Shown one piece after another: positions 1 through 9,864 of a stretch of DNA of 54,508 nucleotides. Source of the stretch: Granulicella sp. (GTDB taxonomy: Bacteria; Acidobacteriota; Terriglobia; Terriglobales; Acidobacteriaceae); contig DAHXNO010000196.1 of NCBI GenBank assembly GCA_027365345.1, positions 1-54,508 on the forward strand, read 5' to 3'. Position numbers and translations under genes: made by a program. The notes under the pieces were generated by a model that was given only the letters and a program-made list of their open reading frames with translations, was not told where the DNA came from and made no database searches. How positions within the stretch are numbered: the stretch's first letter is position 1; each line of letters starts with the position of its first letter.

Positions 1-1200
1 GCCGATCGGCGGGCCCCGCGGAAGCAGCGGCACACAGCGCATCGCATCTGGACGCGATTGCGGCAGGAGAAGCCGGAGATCGTTGTCGGCGAGTCCACGG
101 TGCGGGAGTACGTGCGTCAGCGCAAGGCCGCGATGGGCCTACTGGGACGGGAGGTCTTTGTTGCCCAGTCCTACCAGTTCGGCGGCGAGGCACAGGTGGA
201 CTGGTACGAGGCATGGGCGGAAATGGACGGCGAGCCGAATAAGGTTTACGTCTTCTGCATGCGCTCGATGGCCTCAGGAGTGGCCTTTCACCGGGCCTAT
301 CCGCACGCCACGCAGCAGGCGTTTCTGGAGGCCCATGAACTTGCGTTTCAGTGGTTTGGTGGGGTCTTTGATGTGCTCAGGTTCGATAGCCTGAGTTCTG
401 CGGTGAAGAAGATTCTGCGTGGCCGCCAGCGGGAAGAGACCACGCGGTTCATCGCCTTCCGCTCGCACTGGGGCTTTCAGGCGGAGTTCTGCACGCCCGG
501 CGAGGGGCACGAAAAAGGCGGCGTCGAGGGCGAAGGCGGGCAGTTCCGGCGCAACCATCTTGTACCCGTTCCGAAGGTGCGCGATCTGGAGGAACTGAAT
601 CAGCTACGGGCCGCCGGTATGGAGCAGGAGCAGAAGCGCGTGATCACCGGCCGCAGCCAGACGATCGGGGCGTTGATGCGGGCCGAGCGCGAGCATCTAC
701 AGCCACTGGCCGCCGAAGGCTTCGATCTGGCTTCGGTACATTTTCCCCAGGTCAACCAAAGCGCCTGTGTGAAGGTGCTGGCCAACTTCTACTCGACGCC
801 GCTGCCGGTTGCGACCGCGGTTGAAGCCAAGGTCCAGGCGGCAACCGTGGAGATCTGGCACGGAGGACACTGCGTGGCCCGGCATGAACGCTGCTATGGG
901 CGCCATCAGCAGGTTCTGGAACTGGATCACTATCTGGATGTGCTGGTGAAGAAGCCCGGGGCTATGGCCGGCTCGACTGCTCTGGAACAGTGCCGCGCTC
1001 AGGGCCGCTGGCCGGCCAGCTACGATCATTTCTGGTCCATGGCTAGCCAACGGGACGGCCGCCAGGCCGGAACGCGGGCCGTGATCGAGGTGCTGCAACT
1101 GAGCCGCACCCATGGGGCAGTCCGCGTGCGCCAGGCGGTGGAAGAAGCGCCGGCGATGGGCACGTCCAGTCTGAGCGCGATCCGCTATCTGCTTAGCGTG
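1..1200 (+). pseudogene. istA: IS21-family transposase IstA, partial (cut by window edge, 3' end fused to GH32)
   Basis: The frame is already open at base 1, so the N-terminal helix-turn-helix lies outside the window. What remains is the DDE integrase core and the C-terminal part of an IS21 IstA. Counting from the TTG at 58, the likely catalytic residues are D48 (motif QVDWYEA), D110 (LRFDSLSSAV) and E157 (HEKGGVE). The usual IstA tail follows, ending near the IRYLL motif at about 1197. No stop codon closes the gene; the frame continues into GH32 sequence. IS21 elements need the ATPase helper IstB encoded just downstream, and none is present, so the right end of the element has been deleted. 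Identification rests on motif recognition and is fairly secure; the exact breakpoint is an estimate. Confidence 0.8.
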
Positions 1201-2430
1201 GACTGCAGGCCGACACCAGGCGGCCCCGACTCGTTCGGATGCTTCTCCGGTTCTGCCATAACCGTGGGAGAACGCGTCCGTGTTGTCTACACAGGAACCA
1301 GGAAGAGCAGTGACGCGCACGCGACGATCCGCGACGGCACGAACAATATTCAGGAATCACAATGCCTGGCATGGTCGGATGATCCGCTCCTCATTCGGTG
1401 GGAGAAGGATCCGCAGCCGATTATTGCCCGTCCTCCGGAAGGCATGCATATCACGGGCTTTCGCGATCCTTCGGTATGGAAGCAGGGTGACTGGTACTAC
1501 ATGACGGTGGGATCAGGCGTAGAGAACGCTGGAGGTTGCGTGCTGCTCTACCGCAGCCAGGTGGGCGCTGCTCAGGGAGAACTAAAACACTGGGAGTATC
1601 TGCACAAACTAGCCAGCGGCGTGTGGGATGGCAAGAAGACCTCCAACCCTCGCGACGATGGAGAGATGTGGGAGTGCCCCGAGATCTTCCCTCTGGATGG
1701 CGGCCATGTCCTCATCTATTCGACACAAGGGAAGGTCTTCTGGGAGTCGGGTCTGTTGGATCATGCGACGATGAAGTTCGCCTCGATGAAGAAGGGCAAT
1801 CTTGACTGGGGAGGGTTCTACGCGCCGAAGACACAACTGGATGCGCAAGGCCGCCGGATCCTGTGGGGCTGGATTCAGGAGAAGGGCCGTAGCGAAGCGC
1901 AGATGCGTGCCTCAGGGTGGAGCGGCATGATGAGCCTGCCGCGCCTTCTGCGTCTGGATCCGGACGGAACACTCAGAATGCGAGAGCTGCCGCAGATATC
2001 ATCGTTGCGGAACGGCGTTCTCCACGGCCACACCATACCCGGCAGAGCAGCCACAGTGACCCTGCCCAAAGCAAACGGTGAGGTCCTATGCGTAGGGCAA
2101 AAGGGGCGGGATTTCGAGTTCACTCTCGCCACCGCAACCAGCGTGCTGATGGTGATTCGCTATATAGCTGCGGCGCATGCGTTTCAAGCCGAAGGCCAGG
2201 AGATCACGCTGAGCCCGGAGGAGCCGCCCAGAATTCACGTCTATGTCGATGCTTCGGTAATCGAGGCAATTCTCGGCGAACGGGTTGGATTTACCCAGCG
2301 CTTCTATTACTCGGGCCCAGCGCCGGACATCGATGTGCGCGCCACGGGAACGGGAGATTTTCTTTTGAATGCCTGGAGCATTGAACCCATCTCGAACGAC
2401 AGGCTAACCACCACTTGGCAGGGAAGCTAG
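1201..2430 (+). pseudogene. GH32 fructosidase (levanase/invertase type), 5'-truncated and fused to istA
   Basis: Homology to glycoside hydrolase family 32 begins abruptly at the GCFSGS motif (about 1235) and runs through the RDP motif (GFRDPSVW, transition-state stabiliser Asp near 1465) and the EC motif (MWECPEIF, acid/base Glu near 1672) to the C-terminal beta-sandwich, which looks complete to the TAG at 2428. The N-terminal WMNDPNG-type motif that carries the catalytic nucleophile is absent, replaced by transposase sequence. The product should therefore be inactive even if the chimera is translated. The intact ancestor would have hydrolysed beta-fructans or sucrose, which fits the ketose-epimerase-like gene downstream. 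The body of the fragment shows no internal stop, so the truncation may be recent. Confidence 0.8.
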
Positions 2431-2607
2431 TGCGGTTCCTTATGAATCGTCCGCATGCAGGGGGAACCGCTTGAACAGATACCTTGCCAAAGCAGCCATC
2501 GTAGGCGCCACCGAACAGCTCAGCAGCGTCTTCTGCGCCGTGTCCCTGGGCGCTCGGCCTCGGATAGCAGTCCACGCATACAGAGAAGGAAGAATCGAGA
2601 ACATCGC

Positions 2608-3447
2608 ATGAAACTCGGCATAAGCGCGTTCGCATGGACGTCATCGTTTGGGATAAAACATCTTCCACTCCTTCCTGGAGTTCGGGGATACGGCTTTACG
2701 GGATTGGAGATACCCATGTTTCATCCCAGAGATCTGCCGGTTGTGCACCTGCGCAAATCTTTTGAGTCAAGCGGCTTGGAGTGTACGGTATGTGCAATCC
2801 TCCCGCCAGGGATCAATCCAATCCATGCGGACCAAAGTGTCCAAAAGCGATCCCTCGCTCATCTCATCGAATGCGTCGAGGCCGCTGCTGAGATGGGCGC
2901 GCGTCTGCTGGGCGGACCTCTCTACGCACCTATCGGATATAACCCAGGGCGTCGCCGCACCGAAGACGAGTGGAAGAGAGCAGTCGAGATCTTTCAGCGC
3001 CTGGGCGAGAAGCTCGATGAGCACAGGATGACGCTATCCATCGAGCCGGTGAATCGCTCAGAAACATTCTTTCTGAAGACTGTCGACGAAGCTCAGCAGC
3101 TTTGCGCCGCGATCCATCATCCACGCATCGGAATTACCGTTGATACCTTTCACGCCAATATCGAGGAAAAATGCGTCGCTTCCGCAATAGAGCGCATCGG
3201 TCCGCAACTTCGCCATCTTCACCTCAGCGAAAACGATCGCGGTTTGCTCGGCACTGGACATATTCGCTTTCCCGATATCTTCGAAGTTCTGCGAAAGATA
3301 GAGTACAAGGGTTATGGCGTGATCGAGGGCTTCGGCTTTTCCCTGGACGAGCCTGACTCGCCGGGAGCCTTATTGGCGGATCAAAACGTATCTCCTGAAG
3401 ACATTGCGTTGTGCGGTCTGAACTACCTCCATTCATTGGGTCAATAA
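2608..3447 (+). CDS. D-tagatose/D-psicose 3-epimerase-like TIM-barrel sugar isomerase
   Basis: This 279-residue protein belongs to the xylose-isomerase-like TIM-barrel group and most resembles ketose 3-epimerases. The start MKLGISAFAWT is typical. The four expected metal ligands can be placed at E146 (LSIEPVNR), D179 (TVDTFHAN), H205 (HLHLSEND) and E240 (VIEGFG). Such enzymes epimerise free ketohexoses at C3 using Mn2+ or Co2+. The frame is open further upstream, but homology starts at the ATG at 2608, which also overlaps the TGA of a short upstream frame in an ATGA arrangement. It follows the broken GH32 gene on the same strand, so the two were probably part of one fructose-handling cluster. 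Hydroxypyruvate isomerase-like activity is the main alternative. Confidence 0.8.
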   Translation: MKLGISAFAWTSSFGIKHLPLLPGVRGYGFTGLEIPMFHPRDLPVVHLRKSFESSGLECTVCAILPPGINPIHADQSVQKRSLAHLIECVEAAAEMGARLLGGPLYAPIGYNPGRRRTEDEWKRAVEIFQRLGEKLDEHRMTLSIEPVNRSETFFLKTVDEAQQLCAAIHHPRIGITVDTFHANIEEKCVASAIERIGPQLRHLHLSENDRGLLGTGHIRFPDIFEVLRKIEYKGYGVIEGFGFSLDEPDSPGALLADQNVSPEDIALCGLNYLHSLGQ

Positions 3448-3822
3448 CACTGCGGCGCTGGAAGAATCCGCCCAGGCGGCACAGGAGCGTTGGCACAGAT
3501 CGGGCCAGGTGTATTGCAAGCCGGCGCCAAAGGCAAGGATTGAGTTGAAATCAATTTAGCCAAAATCGTCACCTTGCAGCGACGACGTAGCCACTCTCGC
3601 GCACCCATTCCCTCTGCTTCAACTTATCAGGATCCGCGCACACCGCGGCGTCGCTCCCGGCATGGGCACGCACCACCCACCCGTCCCCGGCGGATCGGGT
3701 GAAGCATCCTCTGGCCATCCTCGCCACCCCTCGCTGGCTGCGCTGAACTCGGGATATGCTGAGAGAGTCCTCATCTCCAACTCGCCGGCACCCATGACGT
3801 CAAACCTGCAACGAGGCACCCT
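3448..3822. other. Gene-free interval between epimerase and GT-C gene
   Basis: About 375 bp with no convincing coding frame on either strand. The only structure I see is an AT-rich interrupted palindrome, ATTGA-N7-TCAAT, near 3540-3556. The last 20 bp carry the probable ribosome-binding site of the next gene. No IS end or RNA gene is evident. Confidence 0.4.
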
Positions 3823-5757
3823 GTGAGATCGCTAACCATGCGCCGCGCGCTTCTGGTCTATCTCGCGCTGCTCGTCCCCATCGCCTGGCTGGCCATGAAG
3901 TACTCTCCCTACGCTCTGGACGGAGATGGCATGGCCTACATGGACATCGCCGATCTGATGCGAACCCACCGCTGGGCTGGAGTGGTTAATGGCTACTGGA
4001 ACCCCCTCTATCCAGCCTGCATGGCGCTCTTCCAGCGTCTCTTCCACACCACTCGCTGGAATGAATTGCACGCCTACTATGTTCTCAACTACTTCATCTT
4101 CCTGGCCTCGGTGGCCGCCGTGCTCCTCTTTGTCTCGGCTCTGGTCAAGCTGCGCCATCAGATGAACCCCCTGCCCGCCCCTCTGCTGGGCATTGACTCC
4201 CTGAGCCTGCTGGGAGCCGCACTCACAGTCATCGCCGCCCAACGAGAGCTCTCCATGGCCTTCATGCGTCCGGATGCTCTCCTCCAGGCGCTCATGCTCC
4301 TGGCCTTCGCTATGCTCCTGCAGTCTCTGGCCACCACCAGCATGGTCTACCCTGCGCTGCTGGGGCTGTTCCTTGGCCTGGCGTATCTGGCCAAGAGCTT
4401 TGCCTTTGTGGTCGCCTTCCTCTGCATTGCGGTGATGATGCTCTTTCAGTTCTGGGTGCAGCGCCGCCGTCCGCTGCGCATTCTCGCTGCCGGCTCGCTG
4501 GCGTTGCTGGTCTTCGCCGCCGTGGCCGGCCCTTACATCGCCGCGCTCTCGCGCCAAAAGCATCGCTTTGACTTTGGAGACTCCGGAGCTTTGAACTACG
4601 CCTGGTACGTCAGTGGCACCGTGAAGATGCACCTTGAGCCCTGGATGACCACCAGCTTCGGCTCCGCGCGCGTCCATCTCATCCATCCCGAAGAGCAACT
4701 GCTGGCGCATCCGGGCATCTACAGCTACCGGGCTGAGCCCTACGGAACGTATCCTGCCTGGTTCGACCCGACGTACTTCCATGAGCGTATTACCCCGGTC
4801 TTCAACGCTCGGAGGCTGTTCCGGCGCGACCTGCGAAATCTGGTGCTCAGCGTCCGTTATCTCTTCAACCACCCTGAAGCGTGGATCCTGCTGGCTTTGT
4901 TGCTGGTCTGCGGAGCGCGGCTGGACCTACCCGGCGTTCGCGGCGGCCGCGCACGCTGGCGCAGCAGCGCCTTCTCTCTACCGCCCCTCCTGCTGGGCGT
5001 GGCTATGTGGGGAATTTATGCATTGGTGAACGTAGAAGAGCGCTACGTGACGCTGGCCTATATGGCCATCGTCCTTCCGCTCTTTGCCGCCCTTCACTCC
5101 GCTCCCGACGATCCAGCCGTGAATCCAGCACGAGCCCGTCAGGACATCCACGCAGGAATCTCAACCCCCGTAGGATCTCCTGCGATGCTGCCGCCGGATT
5201 CAGCGCAGACATCTTCCTCCTGGCAGCGCCGCTCGGCCACGGCCATGGTGGCGCTGTTAGCCTTTCTGGCGCTGGGTGAGAGCCTGCGCATCGCCTTCGA
5301 GCAGCGCCGCGGCCAGTCCGCCGCCGGGCTTCCCGCGGCCTGGTACTCTCCCAACATCTTCGCCGCCGCCCGCGGCCTCCACGCGCTCGGCGTCGGCTCT
5401 GGCGACTCCATCGCCTGCATGGGCACTATCGCCTGTCTCAATGACCCCTACTGGATGCGTCTGGCCGATGTGCGTGTGCTCACCGAGGTCTACAACCCGG
5501 ATCCCACCCATCTTATGGAGGAGTTTCAGGGCTTGCCCAACCGCTCCCAGGTTCTGGCGGTGCTCAAGGCGCAGGGGGCCAAGGTTCTGGTGGCCGCCTT
5601 CGATCCCGGCGCAGTCACGGGCCGCACGCCGGCCTCCGCAGGATGGATCCGTCTGGGAGAGTCAGATCTCTACGCTCTTCCTTTGAATCTCCCCACGCCT
5701 CCACCAGCCGCGCCTGTTACCCTGCCTTGGGATAGCACCGGAGCGGCCAAGCCATAA
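3823..5757 (+). CDS. Polytopic GT-C-type (GT39/PMT-like) membrane glycosyltransferase
   Basis: A 644-residue integral membrane protein with roughly ten hydrophobic segments. The first loop after TM1 carries an acidic motif (LDGDGMAYMDIAD), as expected for GT-C enzymes that transfer a sugar from a polyprenyl-phosphate donor on the outer face of the inner membrane. A soluble C-terminal stretch follows from about residue 480. GTG at 3823 is chosen because an ACGAGG-type Shine-Dalgarno lies 5-7 bp upstream; ATG at 3838 is the alternative. The next gene encodes a DPM1-like GT2, the type of enzyme that makes polyprenyl-phosphate sugars, only 37 bp downstream, so the pair probably supplies and uses the same lipid-linked donor. 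Sugar and acceptor cannot be told from sequence. Confidence 0.75.
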   Translation: MRSLTMRRALLVYLALLVPIAWLAMKYSPYALDGDGMAYMDIADLMRTHRWAGVVNGYWNPLYPACMALFQRLFHTTRWNELHAYYVLNYFIFLASVAAVLLFVSALVKLRHQMNPLPAPLLGIDSLSLLGAALTVIAAQRELSMAFMRPDALLQALMLLAFAMLLQSLATTSMVYPALLGLFLGLAYLAKSFAFVVAFLCIAVMMLFQFWVQRRRPLRILAAGSLALLVFAAVAGPYIAALSRQKHRFDFGDSGALNYAWYVSGTVKMHLEPWMTTSFGSARVHLIHPEEQLLAHPGIYSYRAEPYGTYPAWFDPTYFHERITPVFNARRLFRRDLRNLVLSVRYLFNHPEAWILLALLLVCGARLDLPGVRGGRARWRSSAFSLPPLLLGVAMWGIYALVNVEERYVTLAYMAIVLPLFAALHSAPDDPAVNPARARQDIHAGISTPVGSPAMLPPDSAQTSSSWQRRSATAMVALLAFLALGESLRIAFEQRRGQSAAGLPAAWYSPNIFAAARGLHALGVGSGDSIACMGTIACLNDPYWMRLADVRVLTEVYNPDPTHLMEEFQGLPNRSQVLAVLKAQGAKVLVAAFDPGAVTGRTPASAGWIRLGESDLYALPLNLPTPPPAAPVTLPWDSTGAAKP

Positions 5758-5794
5758 GCCATCTCAGTCCATCGCCAGGAACTACGCCATTCCC

Positions 5795-7021
5795 ATGAAC
5801 CAGACTCCTCAAGACCCGACGATGCAACCACCCCCGGCCGCTCACCTGCCGGAGACCCCCTCGCCGCAGGCCGTCGCGCTGGAACTCACGGTCGTCCTGC
5901 CCTGCCTCAATGAGGCTGAGACGCTGGCCGTCTGTGTTGACAAAGCCCTTGCCGCGCTGGCCGACAACAGCATCGCAGGCGAGGTGATCGTGGCGGATAA
6001 CGGCTCCACGGACGGCTCGCAGGCCATCGCTACCCGGCACGGAGCGCGCCTGGTCAACGTTCCCATCCGGGGCTACGGAGCCGCGCTCAACGCCGGCATC
6101 CAGGCGGCGCGGGGCCGCTATGTGCTGATGGCGGACGCGGATGACAGCTACGACTTCTCCCACATTCCGCGTTTCCTGGCCGAATTGCGCTCTGGCGCCG
6201 ACCTGGTGATGGGCAATCGCTTCCGGGGCGGTATCCTTCCCGGGGCCATGCCGCCGCTGCATCGCTATCTGGGCAATCCCGTGCTCAGCTTCCTTGGCCG
6301 CAGGTTCTTCCACGCGCCCATCGGGGACTTTCACTGCGGCATCCGCGCCTTCTCCAAGGACGCCTACAACCGCCTCGGCATACGCACCACCGGCATGGAG
6401 TTCGCCAGTGAGATGGTGGTCAAGTCCGCTCTGCTTGGGCAGAAGATCGCTGAAGTTCCCACCACCCTCAAGAAGGATGGCCGCAGCCGTCCGCCGCATC
6501 TGCGCACCTGGCGCGACGGCTGGCGTCATCTGCGCTTTTTGCTGCTGTACTCTCCGCGCTGGCTCTTCTTCTACCCCGGCCTCGCGCTGATGCTGGTGGG
6601 CTTGGTGCTGATGGCCTGGCTGCTGCCTGCCTCTCGTCCGCTGGGCCACGTCAACCTGGGCGTGGATACCCTGGCCTACATCTCAGCCGCGGTGCTGGTG
6701 GGCTTCCAGTTGGTCTTCTTCGCTGTGGCGGCCAAGGTCTTCGCCATCTCGGAGGGGCTGCTCCCGGAGGATGAAGGCTTCCAGCGCTGGTTTCACTACA
6801 TCACGCTGGAGACCGGTCTGCTGGTAGGCGCGCTGCTCGTGCTCTGCGGCATAGCGATCGCTCTCTCCTCGGTGTTCTCCTGGGCGCACACCGGCTATGG
6901 CCACCTGCCGCCGGTCCAGATGATGCGGCGCACCCTCCCTGCCATGCTCTGCCTCATGCTGGGCACGGAGGTCTGCTTTGCCAGCTTCTTCCTCAGCCTG
7001 CTGGGCCTGCGCCGCCGCTGA
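5795..7021 (+). CDS. DPM1/GtrB-like family 2 glycosyltransferase with C-terminal membrane domain
   Basis: A 408-residue GT2 enzyme. A proline-rich N-terminal tail of about 30 residues precedes the GT-A fold: VVLPCLNEAETL, the nucleotide-binding VADNGSTDGS, then DADDSYD (DXD-type metal site) near residue 112. The region around GDFHCGIRAFSK matches polyprenyl-phosphate glucose/mannose synthases. From about residue 250 there are four hydrophobic segments, the usual membrane anchor of this subgroup. The enzyme should load a hexose from a nucleotide sugar onto undecaprenyl phosphate on the cytoplasmic side. It lies 37 bp after the GT-C gene on the same strand, so the two are likely co-transcribed. 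Confidence 0.85.
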   Translation: MNQTPQDPTMQPPPAAHLPETPSPQAVALELTVVLPCLNEAETLAVCVDKALAALADNSIAGEVIVADNGSTDGSQAIATRHGARLVNVPIRGYGAALNAGIQAARGRYVLMADADDSYDFSHIPRFLAELRSGADLVMGNRFRGGILPGAMPPLHRYLGNPVLSFLGRRFFHAPIGDFHCGIRAFSKDAYNRLGIRTTGMEFASEMVVKSALLGQKIAEVPTTLKKDGRSRPPHLRTWRDGWRHLRFLLLYSPRWLFFYPGLALMLVGLVLMAWLLPASRPLGHVNLGVDTLAYISAAVLVGFQLVFFAVAAKVFAISEGLLPEDEGFQRWFHYITLETGLLVGALLVLCGIAIALSSVFSWAHTGYGHLPPVQMMRRTLPAMLCLMLGTEVCFASFFLSLLGLRRR

Positions 7022-7057
7022 GGGCACGGCTGAGAGCTGCGGGTTTGGCGAGGAATC

Positions 7058-7088
7058 GAAAAATGGGCCGCCTCTCCCGAGGCGGCCC
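7058..7088 (-). terminator. Intrinsic terminator of tal
   Basis: A perfect 10-bp stem (7065-7074 with 7079-7088) and a 4-nt loop. Read on the minus strand the stem is followed by ATTTTTCG, a short U-tract, 33 bp past the tal stop. On the plus strand it has no U-tract, so it mainly serves tal. Confidence 0.8.
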
Positions 7089-7120
7089 ATCATCTTCACT
7101 CTCCAAAAAACTTACCGCAG

Positions 7121-8116
7121 CTACCGCACAGCCTGTGGCCTGGGCAACTCGCTCAGTCGCTTCTCCAGCAGAGTCTCCAGGTCTTCCAGCGCTTTGGAGA
7201 AGCTCTCGATGCCTTCCGCCAGCTTCTCATTCGCCATGCGGTTCTCCGCATGCATCTTGTCGAAGGTCTCCTTGTTCATTGCGATCTTCGCAATCGGCAG
7301 CTTGGCACTCTCGGCCGGATCCAGCTTGCGCTTCAGCACGCCCTCGGTCTTCTGCAGTTCATCCAGCAGCTTGGGTGAGATGGTGAGCAGATCGCAGCCG
7401 GCAAGCTCCAGAACCTCCCCGCTGTTGCGGAAGCTGGCACCCATCACCACGGTCTTGTAACCGAACTTCTTGTAGTAGTGGTAGATCTCGGTCACGGACT
7501 TCACGCCCGGGTCATCCGCGCCCACGTAGTCCTTCCCCGTATTCTTCTTGTACCAGTCCAGAATTCGGCCCACAAAGGGCGAGATCAGGGTCACCTTGGC
7601 CTCGGCGCAGGCAATGGCTTGGTGCAGGCCGAACAGCAGGGTCAGGTTGCAGTGGATGCCCTCTTTCTCCAGTTGCTCGGCGGCCCGGATACCCTCCCAG
7701 GTAGAGGCGATCTTGATCAGCACGCGCTCCCGCGAGATGCCTGCGCTTTCATACTGCCGAATAATGTCCCGCGCTACTTCCATGGTCTTCGCGGTGTCGT
7801 AGCTCAGGCGGGCATCTACCTCGGTGGAGACCCGTCCAGGAACAATCTCCAGGATCTTGCGGCCAAAGGCCACGGCCAGGGTCTTGAACGCGGTGACGGC
7901 CACTTCCTTGTCGCTTGCCTTTTCTCCAGCCTTCTCCCGCGCCTCTTGCAGTACCTGGTCCACAATGCTCTGATACTCGGGCATAGCTGCCGCGGCCGCG
8001 ATCAGCGACGGGTTGGTGGTCGAGTCGGTCGGCTTGAACTGTTTGATCGAGTTGATGTCGCCGCTATCGGCAACCACAGTGGTATAAGACTTAAGCTGGT
8101 CCAGCAAATTCGCCAT
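7121..8116 (-). CDS. tal: Transaldolase
   Basis: A 331-residue class I transaldolase of the TalB type (E. coli TalB is 317 residues). It moves a dihydroxyacetone unit between sugar phosphates in the non-oxidative pentose phosphate pathway, in the cytosol. The Schiff-base lysine is K135 in VLIKIASTW, followed by the conserved CNLTLLF strand; TSTTNPS-like signature DSTTNPSL is at residues 31-38. The frame is open to 8209, but homology begins at [12 protein letters not shown], and ATG 8116 has a strong TAGGAG ribosome-binding site 5 bp upstream. The C-terminal 10 residues extend past the usual family end. It has its own -10 box and terminator. Confidence 0.95.
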   Translation of the reverse strand: MANLLDQLKSYTTVVADSGDINSIKQFKPTDSTTNPSLIAAAAAMPEYQSIVDQVLQEAREKAGEKASDKEVAVTAFKTLAVAFGRKILEIVPGRVSTEVDARLSYDTAKTMEVARDIIRQYESAGISRERVLIKIASTWEGIRAAEQLEKEGIHCNLTLLFGLHQAIACAEAKVTLISPFVGRILDWYKKNTGKDYVGADDPGVKSVTEIYHYYKKFGYKTVVMGASFRNSGEVLELAGCDLLTISPKLLDELQKTEGVLKRKLDPAESAKLPIAKIAMNKETFDKMHAENRMANEKLAEGIESFSKALEDLETLLEKRLSELPRPQAVR

Positions 8117-8223
8117 AAAGGCTCCTAGGGGAGGGGATGGGAGAACGATTGCGGGACTGAGAAGTACGCCCGATCCTCTGGACCGGCGCCTCACCCGTCC
8201 GGATATCAACCCTCTCCACTTCC

Positions 8224-8229
8224 ATTATA
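8224..8229 (-). promoter_or_regulatory. -10 box of tal promoter
   Basis: A consensus TATAAT on the minus strand about 108 bp upstream of the tal start, between glgM and tal. No convincing -35 is visible. It suggests tal is transcribed independently of the upstream synthase, with a leader of about 100 nt. Confidence 0.5.
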
Positions 8230-8268
8230 TGATGCCAATTCTGGCCCTGGCGCACTTCCTGGCCGATG

Positions 8269-9627
8269 CTAGGCCGGCATCTTCTTGCTCTGCGCATCTA
8301 CCAGCTCCTGGTACAAATGGATGGTCTGTGCGGCGATCGCCCTCCAGGAGAAGTGTTCCTCCACGCGCTTCCTTCCCGCCTGGCCCATGCGCCGCGCCCT
8401 CTCCGGGTTCCGCAGCAGGCTCGTGATTCGCTCCGCAAGATCCTGCGCGAACCTCTCCGGATGCACCGGGAACGCAGTCAGTGGATCCGCCTCAAACGGC
8501 GTCAGCAGCCCCGTCTCTCCCTCCACCACCACCTCCAGAATCCCTCCGGTCGCGCTGGCCACCACAGGAGCTCCGCAGGCCATCGCCTCCAGATTGATGA
8601 TGCCAAACGGCTCATACACTGAAGGGCAGCAGAACACCGCACAGTGCGAGTAAAGCTGGATGGCCTCCTCGCGGGTCACCATCTGGTCGATCCAGACCAC
8701 GTTATGGCCGGTTCCGGTTGGATCGCCGCTGGCCACGGAAGAGCCGCCGTTGGGACCAGTGTTCCGCACCAACACCGCCTCGCCCGTTGCAGTGGAGCTG
8801 CCTGGAATAGTCTGACGCACTGCCTCCACCTTGGCTCGCATCTCGGCGGCAATCTCCGGCGTATCGGGAGCTCCTGCGCACAGCACCACCTGGGTTCCCG
8901 GCGGCAGATGGGGGATCGCATCCACCAGATGGGTGACGCCTTTCTGCCGCGTGATCCGTCCCACAAACAAAACGTACGGCTTCTCTCGATTCACGCCGTA
9001 CTTCTCCAGCGCCGTCTTCTCCGGCCGGTACCGGTACTGCTCCAGGTCGATTCCATTGTGAATCACGTGAATCCGGCTCGCGTCCACCTCGGGGTACGCG
9101 CGCAGAATGTCCGCCCGGGTGCCCTGGGATACGGCCACAATCGCATCCGCCTCCAGAATCGCCGTGCGCTCCATCCAGGAGCTCAAAGTGTATCCGGACC
9201 CCAGTTGTTCGGCCTTCCACGCGCGCAGCGGCTCCAGCGAGTGCGTCGTCAGCACAAAGGGGATGTTGTACAGCTTCCGGGCGAAGAAGCCCGCCATCGC
9301 CGCATACCAGGTGTGGGTATGGACTACGTCCAGCCGCTCGAGGTGAAGGTTCTGCAACAGATTCAGGGAGAGCGCCTCCAGCGCGGCTTTGAACTTGGCC
9401 TCGGTGCCGCGGGTGATCAGCGGCCACGGCTGCTCGAAGTGCACCCGCAGATTCGGACTCTGCGGCAGCTCCGGATCGCGCAGGCTATCGGCCGACGGCG
9501 TCTCGCCCCAGGCATGCACTTCCACCTCAATGCTTCGGGCCAGCTCCCGGGAAAGGTACTCGACGTGAACTCCTGCGCCGCCATACACATACGGCGGATA
9601 CTCCCGCGTGATCAACCCAACTCGCAT
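8269..9627 (-). CDS. glgM: Glycogen synthase / maltose-1-phosphate synthase-type GT4 (GlgA/GlgM)
   Basis: A 452-residue GT4 enzyme of the actinobacterial GlgA group (which includes GlgM, making alpha-maltose-1-phosphate from ADP-glucose and glucose-1-phosphate). Seen: N-terminal VGLITREYPPYVYGGAGVH, central HNGIDLEQY, FVGRITRQKG, and the C-terminal nucleotide-sugar EX7E motif in EPFGIINLEA. About 40 Gly/Ser/Thr-rich residues (near 290-330) are inserted compared with shorter relatives. Start ATG 9627 begins at MRVGLITREYPP; a GTG/ATG start 15 bp upstream is possible. Whether the acceptor is a glucan or glucose-1-phosphate cannot be decided; no glgE or glgB is in the window, though a GH57 protein is encoded at 49.8 kb. 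Confidence 0.8.
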   Translation of the reverse strand: MRVGLITREYPPYVYGGAGVHVEYLSRELARSIEVEVHAWGETPSADSLRDPELPQSPNLRVHFEQPWPLITRGTEAKFKAALEALSLNLLQNLHLERLDVVHTHTWYAAMAGFFARKLYNIPFVLTTHSLEPLRAWKAEQLGSGYTLSSWMERTAILEADAIVAVSQGTRADILRAYPEVDASRIHVIHNGIDLEQYRYRPEKTALEKYGVNREKPYVLFVGRITRQKGVTHLVDAIPHLPPGTQVVLCAGAPDTPEIAAEMRAKVEAVRQTIPGSSTATGEAVLVRNTGPNGGSSVASGDPTGTGHNVVWIDQMVTREEAIQLYSHCAVFCCPSVYEPFGIINLEAMACGAPVVASATGGILEVVVEGETGLLTPFEADPLTAFPVHPERFAQDLAERITSLLRNPERARRMGQAGRKRVEEHFSWRAIAAQTIHLYQELVDAQSKKMPA

Positions 9628-9864
9628 ACACTCCACTCCCACGCCTGCGGGGAAGCCTCTCGTCCCAGCTTCGAGTCCGGCCGCTCGCTCCCGTCAGCGA
9701 CCAGTCTAGTGCAAAAGCGAGCGGAGGCGTCTCACAGCCGCACCCTGCGGCTGCTTCCCAATCAGATTCCCATGTCCTGCGGAGTATACTGCGTTGTGCA
9801 CTTTGCAGCCCGTTTGAAAATTCTGTGAAGATCTCTGCGCACCATCTTACTTTTGGGAGTTGGC

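Noticed and set aside
3619-3819. A 66-codon minus-strand frame before the GT-C gene
   Set aside because: No ribosome-binding site or family resemblance; composition is that of random GC-rich DNA.
8644-9828. A 394-codon plus-strand frame opposite glgM
   Set aside because: Shadow of a well-supported GT4 gene; it runs past the glgM start only by chance.
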